A stretch of 64,000 bases of DNA from Clonostachys chloroleuca (lineage: Eukaryota > Ascomycota > Sordariomycetes > Hypocreales > Bionectriaceae): positions 496,001 to 560,000 of the forward strand of contig JBANAY010000004.1 of NCBI GenBank assembly GCA_037952775.1, read 5' to 3'. This document shows positions 12,508-23,002 of the stretch, one piece after another (the first letter of the stretch is position 1; every line of letters begins with the position of its first letter). A model generated the notes under the pieces. That model was given only the letters and a program-made list of their open reading frames with translations. It ran no database searches and was not told where the DNA came from. A program made the position numbers and the translations under genes.

Positions 12508-13012
12508 GGAATTGGACATGAGATGATGTTGTACTATATCATGATTGCCCCTCTGTACTGAAACCTTGTACAAGTCTTGGGAGTATGCATGCAGCTGGCG
12601 TTAGGGGCTCAAAATCAATTTAATTGTAACAATATTGTCAAATATAAATACGTATACAGCGCATCGTGTTCTTCTCAGTTGAGGTCTGTGCTCTATTTTC
12701 TCTACGGATGGAACAAAAGAGTTGTGTGGCTACAGACAAACGCTTGTTGCTGTTCGCCTTTTCGTACCTAATAAAAGTAAGAAACTAGGTAGGTTCGCAA
12801 TGGTTTAAGAACGAACGGCTTGCCATTTCCAGAAAAAGCAGCAGGTTCGAGAGAGTTGTGTAGTGTTGGGACACCAGAGTCGGTGCCGCTAAGTGGCAAG
12901 CATGAATTGGACATATGAACAATGAGGCTCCCACGCGCCCCGCTTCATCTCACAGTTTCCTCTCACAAACAACCAAAAGATCAACCAACACCGAGAGATG
13001 GGGGAATAAACC
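12508..13012. other. intergenic spacer mrpl32/ski8
   Basis: 505 bp holding the mrpl32 3' UTR and the ski8 promoter. I see no gene or RNA. Confidence 0.4.
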
Positions 13013-14153
13013 ATGGTAAGATAAACCACATCTACAAATTCAGACGTCCATCTTACTGATTCTACCATTAGTCTAAACAATACCTAACCACGCATTCCGT
13101 GGATAATGGTGAGTCAACACTACCCCGCGGCATCATTCTGTGGCATCGCAACCACCAGTCAGCTGACGATTTCAGCACATATAACCGACATTTTCTCTAT
13201 CGCGTCAACACCGCGTGCTGTGCTGTCTGCCAGCGGGTCGTCAACTATCCATATTCACGATACCACTGACCCCTCATTCCCTCTCAAGCAATCCATTTCA
13301 GATGCCCACAAGCTGGGCTGCCACCACATCTGCACTTCTCGAAATGGCCGCGTTGCAGCCAGCGCTGGCTTTGGTGGAGAAGTGAAGATATGGAATCTCA
13401 CACAAGAAACTGGCGAATGGTCCTCGGGAGGCGAAATTCAAGGATCATCAAATAAGCCTGGTGAAGTCTGGGCTTTGGCCCTTAGTGATGACGGCACCTA
13501 TCTTGCCACTACTACCTACGATGGGCGAGTCAACGTTTGGAACCTGTCTGGCGAGTCAAAGGCCAAGATACAGGAGTACGAAACTGGGAGCCCAGGCTCT
13601 GGCAGCTTTGGACTAAGCGTTGATCTCAGCCGAGATGGCAAGTTTACTGCCAGTGGGCATCAAAACGGATCCGTCTATATCTTCAACAATGAGACAGGCC
13701 GAATTCTTTTCTCCCTTTCTGGTCAGTTCGTTAAGCAAACTACTCCCTGATCATCCTTCCTTATTGACTCACCAATCTCTAGGTCTTGCCAAGCCCGTGC
13801 GCTCAGTTGCCTTCTCGCCCGGCAATAGCAGACTTGCCGCAGCAGGTGATTCGGGAATCATCGCCCTTTACGATATGAAGCACGGAGAGCATGTGGCAAA
13901 CCTGACAGGCCATACCTCATGGATTACCTCTGTGGACTGGAGTGACTCTGGAGAGTTCTTGCTAAGTGGATCGATGGACGGCAAGGTCAAAGTGTGGTCT
14001 ATCGAACGAAGTGCATGCGTCGCTACTCACAGCGAAACAGACAAGGCACTCTGGACGGCGAAGTGGCTCCCGAAAACGGGTAAGAGTGAGATGTTCTGCA
14101 CCGCAGGGGCCAACAGAAGCCTCTCGTTTTATCGCGAAGCTACAGGAGGCTAG
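13013..14153 (+). CDS. ski8: SKI complex WD-repeat protein Ski8 (Rec14/WDR61 family)
   Basis: WD40 propeller subunit of the Ski2-Ski3-Ski8 complex that feeds mRNA to the cytoplasmic exosome; in fungi the same protein also helps Spo11-type meiotic break formation. I assign exons 13013-13015 (ATG only), 13072-13108, 13176-13721 and 13783-14153, giving 318 aa. The first three join as M/SKQYLTTHSVDN/AHITDIFS, which is the family N-terminus. All introns have good donors (GTAAGA, GTGAGT, GTCAGT). A simpler start at 13106 would read through the GTGAGT donor and replace the conserved N-terminus with an unrelated one, so I reject it. WD repeats include GGEVKIWNL, DGRVNVWNL, VRSVAFSPG and the strong GHTSWITSVDWSDSGEFLLSG...VKVWS. 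Confidence 0.93.
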
Positions 14154-14507
14154 ATTTTCCCATTACCTACGCAGAGACGATAGACACCAAAACTAGCACA
14201 GGCGACTAGAAAATATAATGAATGCATGTGACGAACATTTCGGCAGTCTTTGAACCCATGATGAACGGCTTTGCACCAGGCAATTAGTTCGGCGGTCACG
14301 TGATGCCGCTCCAGGCTCGCGTTGCCCAGCCAAACCTCCCTGTCGTCATGCCCCAAATGTCATCCACAACCAGGGGACCCCGTGAGTTGCATCAACTTTG
14401 ACAACATCGCTCCAGGTGTCCACCATCTTGAATTGTTAGCCAATCCAAGCGCTTCATATCCTAATTACTCAATTATCCATAGCAACAACTCCTTCAAATC
14501 AATCATC
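14154..14507. other. short tandem spacer ski8/pold4
   Basis: 354 bp between two genes on the same strand, with the ski8 3' end and the promoter of the next gene. Nothing else was seen. Confidence 0.4.
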
Positions 14508-15135
14508 ATGCCAACCACAAAGAGGTCAACTGCCAGCAATAGAGGCCGCACGGTGCCAATCAAAGGGCAATCCACCATCAGCTTCGCCAACAGGATCACC
14601 AAGAATGTAGTCAACGACACGAAGAAGGCCATCATCTCACCACCCGTGGCTAAGATTGAGTCGCCGGAGAAGAGCGATGTAACTGAAAAGCCTTTGGCGG
14701 TCGAACCTGAACCTGAGGCCGAGGTTGAGGAGCCAGAGAATCAAGTCCCAGAAAAGTCTGAGGTCGAACTCAAGGCTGAGAAGATCACTAAGAAGCAGAT
14801 TGAAGCTTACTGGAAGGGAATCGAGGCAAAGCGCATTGCTCCCAGAGTACATCAGAAAGATTTGAGCACCAATGAGAAGGTACTCCGGTATTTTGATGTG
14901 AGCTCACAGTATGGGGTAAGAAACGACAACATATCATCAGTGGGAATTCTAAAGCTAACGTATAGTCTAGCCTTGCATCGGCATTGCTCGCCGTAAGCGA
15001 TGGGACCGTGCTGAGAGGCTGGGTCTGAAGCCTCCCATTGAGGTCTTGGCTGTACTCGTCGGAGAGAGCCAAGATGGCGGGGATATTATGACTGCCCAAC
15101 TGGATGTGATCTTGAATCAAACTGCGGAATCATGA
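14508..15135 (+). CDS. DNA polymerase delta subunit 4 (Cdm1/p12 homologue)
   Basis: Smallest accessory subunit of replicative DNA polymerase delta, stabilising the complex in the nucleus. Exons are 14508-14915 and 14971-15135, with intron GTAAGA...GTCTAG, giving 190 aa. The conserved C-terminal domain carries the family signature VLRYFDVSSQYG/PCIGIARRKRW, spanning the intron, then RAERLGLKPPIEVLAVL. The N-terminal half is low-complexity: a basic start, a QSTISF stretch that resembles a degenerate PCNA-interacting box (inference), then an acidic Glu/Pro-rich linker. The start MPTTKRSTASNRG is chosen because the upstream in-frame residues back to 14322 look non-coding. It is longer than the human p12 (107 aa), as is usual for Cdm1-type fungal proteins. 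Confidence 0.9.
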
Positions 15136-15355
15136 ACTCGTTTGTTTTATCTGGGAATATTTGGGATGGAGTCATTGTTTGAAGTTCTTACTATTTATTT
15201 TGGGGGGATTTGAAGTCCTATCTAGTCGTTGGTCGATACCTACAAGGCGCAATTTGTCTAGAATAGACGTTATGGGATGACGCTCTATTTTTCTAGGTGT
15301 CTAGTTAATCTATTTCTGTTGAAAGCATGAAGGTCGCCCTTCTCAATGCTCTTAT

Positions 15356-16641
15356 CTAGTACCAAATGCTTCTAGTCCGATGATGCGGAATCGGCTCTTC
15401 CCCGGCTTCCTCCAACTCTTTCATCTTGTCGTACAAAAAGAAGTCGATCAATATAGCATTAATGTGTGCTTTCGGGTGGTTTCTCTTGATCTCTCTCCGG
15501 ATGAGCTCAACACACCAGATGCTGCAGGCTATGAAAGTGTGAGAATTGATGAGCTCGTGAATGTAGGGGATGGAACCAAACTTACCTCGCAACTGCATCT
15601 CCCACGAACTCCCATTTGTTAGCATCTGCTTGTCTCGGATGGCTGCTGTGACAACTGGGCTGCAGTAGAGGGCGTTCATTGAGATGAGAACTTGAGGGAT
15701 CCGATAGTCCGCGAACATGGTGATTTTATCAATGTCGTCGAATTCTCCGTAGGACTTGCCATCAAAACAAGCCCATAGGTCAGCTACAAGAATTTGCGCG
15801 CGTTTGAGGAAGCGAATGGGCTTCTCCCGGTCCTTGAAGGGATGCTCGTCACGGAAACAGTCGAAATCCTTCGCAAGGATGTTGACGAGACTTGCAGCAG
15901 AACCATCTGCTTCATCAATAAGGTTGACAACTGATGAATCGTAATACTAGGAGTAGTTCAGGTGAGTACAAAATCCATTGAACAACTCAGAGTGCGATTT
16001 GGGCCTCTTCATACCTCTTCAAGAACTTGCCCAGCCTCTCTGAGACAATCCAATCGCTCTTTGAGCAACGGCATTTCCTCCTCGGTACACGAGCGGAATA
16101 CATGGCGTAATGAATCCAAGTTGCATTTCTCCTCATCCTGCCAGTACTGGGGGCTGGTGATGGGAATCCCTAGAAGCAAATGTTAGGCAAATCCTGTAAT
16201 CCGAGAGTGGTGTGTTCATCTCAACGAACCCTCTTCCAGAGCTCTTTGAAGAGCGGCCACAAGGCTCCAGTAACCTGTCCAGCGCTTTCCCTTGTATTCG
16301 ATGGCGAACCTCTCCTTATCAGGTAATTCCGACCAAAAGGAAAAGTTCAGCAGGTCCATGGTGAAGATGAAGTTCACCGTTGCTTCATCCTTGGCTTTGG
16401 GGTGAAGCTCATGCTCCGACCAGGTGCTTGTCGAGTAGTCCTTTTGCTGCATCTGGTTGTAAATCTCTTCCGCGGCCTTCTTGCAGTGTCGCATGTCAAT
16501 GGCAATATCAATGCTACTGTCGAAAACATACTCGCAATCTTCGAGAACGCCAGTCTCGGATTCTTGCTTTATGTCCAGTTTTCCCTGAAAATGCTGGCGC
16601 AGAAGCTCTACGAGCTCGGGGTCTGCCTCATCATCGGACAT
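15356..16641 (-). CDS. qng1: queuosine 5'-phosphate N-glycosylase / queuosine salvage protein (DUF2419)
   Basis: Enzyme that releases queuine base from queuosine 5'-phosphate so that it can be reused for tRNA modification; eukaryotes cannot make queuine. Exons are 16641-16230, 16169-16015, 15946-15586 and 15528-15356 (366 aa), all junctions in phase. The first donor is GTTCGT, a weaker form that also occurs in rps25. Family features are FTMDLLNFSFWSE followed by KGKRWTGYWSLVAAL, and near the C-terminus FADYRIPQVLISM and ACSIWCVELI. The fungus lacks the bacterial queuine synthesis route as far as the window shows, so this gene implies scavenging from the environment (inference). It is divergent from uba2 across 1.1 kb. 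Confidence 0.9.
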
Positions 16642-17727
16642 TTTGTCGAATCTAGTTTCCCCTGTTTCCTCTCCCCTGCCTGTGTTGCAGAATTTGGGTT
16701 ATCTTTCACACCCCTTGTAGAACTGTACCGTCTGCCAGATGCCAATTGTTAGTGGAAAAAGTAGGCTTTTCCGCTGTCTTGGTCAGTCCGGCCGCAAATG
16801 AGCTAAAAGGGCGATTTTGGGAGTAAGAGGTGTTCGGCTTGGTACTTGAAACTTGGAAGAGTCACACAGCGGGAAAGAGATTTCCAATAATAGTTTTATT
16901 AGGATACGTTGTTTGGCGAGTCAGCACGTCCCTTCTCATAATTCATACCTTCAACAAAGAAAATTGACTTAATTGGGCGCCACCATAATTATCTAAGTTT
17001 TTTATTATTTCTTTCCTTTTTTTTTTTTTTTTTCAAATATGTTTCAACTCAAGTGAACTGATTGCTACCAGTGCCTTCAGGGGATCAACCCCGAATCCAC
17101 CTACGGGTCATGTAGGATACACCTGTAGGGTAGCATTCTCAATTAAATGGGGGGATTTTAGCTTGAGGGTTGCATCCATCCACTATTCCCTTACCAAAGA
17201 AACTGAAAATTGAGGAAAGAGAATAGGCAAACGTTGCCATCTTAATGTTCGCTTGCTTCTCTTTTCATTCTCCTCGTCCATGTGGGACTGCCCGCCAAAC
17301 AAACCAGTCTATCTGTCAGCTATCGTACCCAAGTTAGCGCCCATAGCACATGTACCCAAACTTGGCGCGCATCATAGAAGGCTCCAGGACTGAACAGCAA
17401 CTGAGAGGCCCCCCATGCATGTTGGTGCCCCGGACCAAGTTCGGCGGCCAATCACCACAGGCTCACCTGGACGCTAATGCCCCCTGCTCAAGCCCCTGCT
17501 AGAGCCCGCCTTCCGTCATTGGCCAAGGCGACGAAAGGTGGTTCCTGAGCTCGTGCAAGTCGTCGCAACTTCACCCAAGCAAGAAACCATCCTCGCAAGA
17601 GCAGGCACAAATCAGCTGCTTCTCATCCGGCATTCCATCTCGTCATCACGCCGTCGACCCACGACAACATAGCCCCGAACCCAAAGATAAAGCCCCGGAC
17701 TCGCTCGAAAGTTTCCTTTGAGCGGCT
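16642..17727. promoter_or_regulatory. divergent spacer qng1/uba2
   Basis: 1.1 kb between outward-transcribed genes. It includes a 17-nt T run at 17017-17033 within an AT-rich patch and a C-rich leader just before uba2. There is no coding content. Confidence 0.45.
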
Positions 17728-20229
17728 ATGACCGCGATGGAGGAGCCACCAAGCTCAGCTGCGCAAACCGCGCCTGGCACTGAGAATGGACCTTCCGACC
17801 CTTCTAAGCAACAACAGTCGGAGCAACAAGAGAATCACGAAAACCCGCCAAAACCGAATCCCAATGCCACCCCCGGCGCCCGATCACAGATTCCCCGGCG
17901 CGATAGATTCAACCATCAGTCTTTGGGGCCCTCGTTGAACTCTACCGTGAAGCAGGTACGTCACCGATGCTGCACTCCCCCTACCGACCAACAACCACCT
18001 GCGTAAATGCGCGCAGCCTCCCCGAAAAGATTTGCCCCGCTGAGAGAACAACACCTCGAGAATGAAGGCGGAATGGTCGGAGCTATTACTGACAACAGGA
18101 AAATTATAGGCGCGCGTGCTCATGGTTGGTGCTGGCGGCATTGGATGCGAACTTCTGAAAAACCTCGTACTTAGCGGCTTCGGCGAAATTCACATTGTCG
18201 ACCTAGATACGATCGATCTTTCGAACTTGAACCGACAGTTTTTGTTCAGACAAGAACATATCAAGAAGTCTAAGGCCTTGGTAAATCGAAACCTGCGCTT
18301 TTCCGCCTGCGAGACTACGTTCTAACAATTTCTAGGTTGCCAAGGACGCAGCGCAAAAGTTCAACCCCAATGTTCAGATTGTCGCGCACCATGCGAATAT
18401 CAAGGATGCGCACTTCACGGTCTCTTGGTTTCGGGATTTCAAACTAGTCTTCAACGCCCTGGACAATCTTGAAGCGAGAAGACATGTCAATAAAATGTGT
18501 CTGGCGGCGGATATTCCTCTGATTGAGAGTGGCACCACAGGATTTAATGGCCAGGTCCAAGTGATCAAGAAGGGCGTTACTGCCTGTTATGATTGTACGC
18601 CGAAAGAAACGCCCAAGTCATTCCCTGTTTGCACGATTCGGAGTACCCCCAGCCAGCCTATCCACTGCATCGTATGGGGCAAAAGCTACCTGCTAAAGTA
18701 TGTTCGAAAAAGGAACTTGTTGTGCGCCCCGGGCTAATAGATTCCCAGTGAAATGTTTGGTACGAGTGAGGACCAATCGGTTCTCGATCACTCCCAGGAC
18801 CAGGAAAACGGCAAGTCTATGTTGATCTCTTGGGAAGGAAAACTCACAGGGACTAACCAGTTTATAGCACACGAAATTGAGGAGCTGAAGAAAGAATCAG
18901 ATGCTCTAAAGAAAATCCGCAACGCTGTTGGTGCACCCGACTTCCCAAAGATGCTTTTCGAAAAGGTCTTTGATGCCGACATTGAGCGATTGCGCTCAGT
19001 TGAAGATATGTGGAAATCAAAGCGCGCCCCTGAGCCTCTTAAGTATGAGAAGCTTCTGGCTAAAACGAATGAGTTGGAGGGGTCGAAAGATTCCATTCTT
19101 GCTGATGGCCAAAAAGTCTGGTCTCTAGAGGAGAACTTAGTCGTGTTCAAAGATAGCCTCGAGAGGCTAAGCAAACGTATCGTTGAACTGAAGAAGACTA
19201 AAGATGATGCCGCGCCAGACCCCGTCATTGTTTTTGACAAGGACGATGACGATACGCTTGACTTTGTAGCCTCAAGCGCTAATATACGGTCCACAATCTT
19301 TGGTATCGAACGCAAGTCTAGATTCGATATTAAACAGATGGCTGGCAATATCATCCCGGCAATTGCTACCACTAACGCCATCGTCGCTGGTCTCTGCGTC
19401 TTGCAGTCTTACAAAGTTCTCAAGGGAGATTATTCACAGGCAAAAGAGGTAACAGCACTAAAACCATCCTAGAAGAGGACTCTCACTGACATTAACTCAA
19501 GGTATTCCTCACTCCTTTTGGCTCTGCCAGACTGATGGCACCTGATCGGGCTCGTGAGCCAAACGCTGACTGTCCTGTGTGTGGGGTGTTCAATGCTACC
19601 GTTACGGTTGATCCTGCACAGACAACGTTGAACGATATCGTGGAGGGCTTGCTAAGAACCCACCTGGGCTTCGGTGAAAAGGAGTTTGTTTTGAATAACG
19701 AGGTCGGAGTTTTATATGATCCAGATGAGACAGAAAACCTGCCGAAGAAATTGGTAGATCTTGGTAAGAGATTCCTTGGATTAGGTGTATCATTCGAAAT
19801 TAACCAGACACAGGCATCAAGGACGGTAGCTTCCTTACTGTGGTCGACGAGGATGATGAGCAACCTTGGGTCAACGTTGTCCTGAATATAGAAGAAGGGT
19901 TTGTTTAATTTCCCAATCTCGCGCTTTAGCCTACGAAACTAACTGGTCATAGTGCTCTCCCTGAGAATGAGAAATTCAAATCGTCAACCTCTGCGCAACC
20001 TGCGATTCCGCAGAAACCGAAGAAAGTACCGCAGGTGGAGGTAAATGGCCATTCCGCTGGCGAGTCTAATGGAATTGTTAAGATCGATTCCCAGCCAAAG
20101 GGTGTCAAGCGGCAGCACACAGAAGATGGGGGCCAGCCCTTGAAGAAGGCCAAGACAGGAGGTGCTTCTTCAGACGATGTTATTATCGTCGAGGATGCAG
20201 GTGGAGCTATCATTATTGGCGATGACTGA
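17728..20229 (+). CDS. uba2: SUMO-activating enzyme E1 subunit Uba2 (catalytic)
   Basis: Catalytic subunit of the Aos1-Uba2 E1 that adenylates SUMO and passes it through a Cys thioester to Ubc9. Eight exons: 17728-17955, 18110-18280, 18336-18697, 18749-18810, 18868-19448, 19502-19763, 19814-19898 and 19953-20229, giving 675 aa. The nucleotide-binding loop [14 protein letters not shown] starts at about residue 81, the adenylation motif [11 protein letters not shown] follows, and the catalytic Cys is near residue 232 in [13 protein letters not shown]. Zinc cysteines sit in CYDC and CPVC. A ubiquitin-fold domain follows. The tail has a basic NLS ([17 protein letters not shown]) and a SUMO-interaction-like stretch (DVIIVED). 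The N-terminus carries a ~75-residue Pro/Gln/Asn-rich extension. Intron 18811-18867 is GC-AG and 57 nt, so its retention keeps the frame. Confidence 0.95.
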
Positions 20230-20277
20230 AAAACGTTGCCAATTGCTCTTCACGGCAGAATGCAACTTTTGCATTGG

Positions 20278-21395
20278 CTATGAGGCGCTCAAGCCGCCGT
20301 CGAGATTCAGCACACAGTTGTTTGCAAACTGATTGGTTGCTAGGAACACTGCTGCATCAGCCACCTCCTCGGGGCTTGCTATTCGCTTCAGAGGAGTTGC
20401 TTGGAGGTATTCTTTCTTTATATCTGGCTTCAATTCTACAAGGTTTTTTTGTACATTAGCACGTTTTTACGCAAAGGGTATGGCATTTCATGGAATACAG
20501 GGATCAAAAGATGGGGGGAAGGGGGCGTTTGTGGAACTATACTCACTGTTCCACATTGGGCTGTCGACCCATCCGGGGAGAAGGGCATTGACGCGAATAG
20601 AGCGCGCAGACATTTCGAGACATAAGGCTCTTGTAAAGCCTTTAGCCAAATAGTTAGCATTTGCTGTCTCTTGCTTGGCTGGTTCATAGGAACCTCTGAT
20701 AAGGAAATGACGAATACACGTCAACGATGAAGAAACACACTTACCTACTACACCTGCTTTAGAAGCGGCATATACTGTGGCTCCGATAGCTCCCTTCATA
20801 GCCATGAGGCTTGATACATTGATTATACAGCCTGTGTGGAAACTTGTCAGATTCCATCCGGTAGCCAAGGTGTTGTCAAAGAGTGTTGCCAAAGAGTGCT
20901 ACCATTCGGCTGGACTTTGGCATGCTTGCATGCCAGCATCGTAGCCAGCAAGTTTGTGTCTAGAACACTACGAATCTCTTCATCTGGTGTCCTCTTGAAC
21001 AAGGTGGTTTGTGATATGCCTGCGCAATTGATCAGGATATCGACTGGCCCAACCGCCTGGTCCTATCGGGAACGAAATAAACCGTCAACTCGAATCCATC
21101 ATAGCAAGTCGATTGTCCGACCTACCTTGTTCTCCTGACCGCGAAAAGCTGCTGCGACATTGTCAGGCTGGCATACATCAAGCTTGATATACCTGTGGCT
21201 GGCAGATGGTCCGTTCGCCGTGCTGGTTGGTGGTTTGCGCAGCTCCTTCTCAAACGACGGCTGGGCTTCTAGTATGGAGCGGCTGAGCAAGGTGAGGACC
21301 GCGCCATGACTAGCAAAGGCCTTTGCGATGCTGGTGCCAATGATGCCGGTGGCACCAACAATGGCACAATGCTTGCCTGCCAAAGGCAGCGCCAT
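20278..21395 (-). CDS. short-chain dehydrogenase/reductase, FabG-like
   Basis: NAD(P)-dependent oxidoreductase of the classical SDR family; the closest resemblance I can judge is to 3-oxoacyl-[ACP] reductases, but the substrate is not proven. Exons are 21395-21126, 21062-20903, 20831-20745, 20639-20547 and 20435-20278 (255 aa). The Rossmann motif GATGIIGTSIA is at residues ~13-23, then LINCAGIS, the catalytic Ser in NVSSLMAMKG and Tyr/Lys in YAASKAG, then LPGWVDSPM and the C-terminal LNLDGG typical of FabG. Intron 3 is long (105 nt) and contains a decoy acceptor; the junction VV/GFTRAL fixes the real one. The start at 21395 is the ATG just before the Rossmann strand; an in-frame extension to 21668 exists and cannot be excluded. 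Its 3' end is 48 bp from that of uba2. Confidence 0.88.
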
Positions 21396-23002
21396 GAAGC
21401 CGATCTGATGGTCTGTTACTCGCGCAACGCACTGATACAAAGTTTGTGTTTTATCGGTATCCTGGGTCAACAGCCCCGGCGAAAACAAATTGGGTCTACC
21501 GGATGCTTCGCAAAGGAGGTTGAAGGCTGAGAGTCCGGGGATTCGGAGCCGGTGTTGCGTCGCCACACACACTTTGCAGATGCTTCCGATCTCCAGAATA
21601 CCTTTAGGAGTCTCTGGGTGTTTTAATTTTAGCCAAATGACTCCTGAATTGTCATTGACAGAGGTCAATCCCAGTAAGGTACCTACCTACCTAGCAATAA
21701 TTGATTAGTAGCGGCTATCAAGTGCTTGAGTTTGAGCAAAGCACTTTAGGTAAGTTAGTTCAGAAAGTGATCGAAGATCGATCTTTGTTTTGCACTACCC
21801 TATAGATCTCAGGGAACACCATGTTCAAAAAGTGACATGGCCACCCTATAGTACAATCATACCTGGTACATATTATCGCAGGTTTCTCGTATGGGAAGAT
21901 CAGTTGACGCACAATTTGACAATGTATAAACCCAAAAAAAAGGTAACTCAATACTGATGAACCCCTGGCCTCAGTTGAAAAAAAATCCTTGTGCGAACCA
22001 TATCCACTGGACCACGCTGCTTATGGATATCAGTCATGGGAGATTCGCTCAATTCTGTATATATACCTCCTTCCGAACTGTAGCGCAACAAATTATGGCA
22101 TGGTACACTCAGGTTCAGTGCCAAATTAGAGATCGCAATCATCGCATGGATGCTTTCAAATCCATAAGAGTCCTTCTTCATCAGTAGGCGAAGTGTGAAA
22201 TCAATTGCCAAAAGTGCCACATACTGACAGATTGCAATTACAGCACTGTTCATTACCGTAGTAGTAAATGCTACTATGATCTTTCGATAACATAATCGTC
22301 TTAATCTACATAGGTGTAGTTAACATCTGAGGTTATTAAATGGTATTCTTGGGAAAGTCACCAGAATATAGGCCTATCTATTACAATCTTCGTCGGCGAT
22401 TCGGTCCATAGTTCTCAACAAGCTGCAAAGGCGTATCACATATTATGATAGCGAAGTTAGATACTTTCAAGGTTTACCTAGGTATCGAAGTGAGTTAATG
22501 GTATCGCCGAGGCTCACTACATGATCTAGGAGTCAGAGTAACGAGAAAAGAACTTAAGGATGACAGCAATCAGTTTGCCGTTGACCTGAGATTGCGCATC
22601 ATGGACCTTTTGTTGAGATGCCAGTGGGGTGACCACACATGCTTGGGATCCTTCCTACCTTGGAGGTAGTTCCTCCACCAAAAGCGCCCTCCCCTCCACC
22701 ATTGCACAAGCTAAAACACCACCACTCACCCACCCACCTGCCCGTGGTAGACGCTGTCGCCTGCATACACAGCTTTGGCTTTGGATGGGCTTTTATTGTC
22801 CCAGAGAACTCAGAAATCCCCTCCGATACCCATTTTCGCATCTCGACCGCAGCGGCGCCAACACCCCACGCATTCCCGACCTCTCACGTCCGGCAAGGTG
22901 GCCCAATGCCGGCTTTCTGTCGCCGATTGAATCCCGCGTCCTAGGTACACACACCAAAGACGGCTGCTTCTCCTATCGGTTACACACAACCACGCCGTCG
23001 CC
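21396..23002. other. AT-rich intergenic region with possible gene remnant
   Basis: 1.6 kb. From about 21,700 to 22,600 the base composition drops clearly toward AT, with many short stop-broken frames. A minus-strand open frame at 21948-22253 has a hydrophobic N-terminus and a polar C-terminus, and might be the tail of a decayed membrane protein; I cannot identify it. The right end holds the promoter of the phosphatase gene at 23003. Confidence 0.35.

Noticed and set aside
13106..13721. SKI8 start at the ATG at 13106
   Set aside because: It reads through a consensus GTGAGT...CAG intron and loses the conserved MSKQYL N-terminus that the three-exon model restores.
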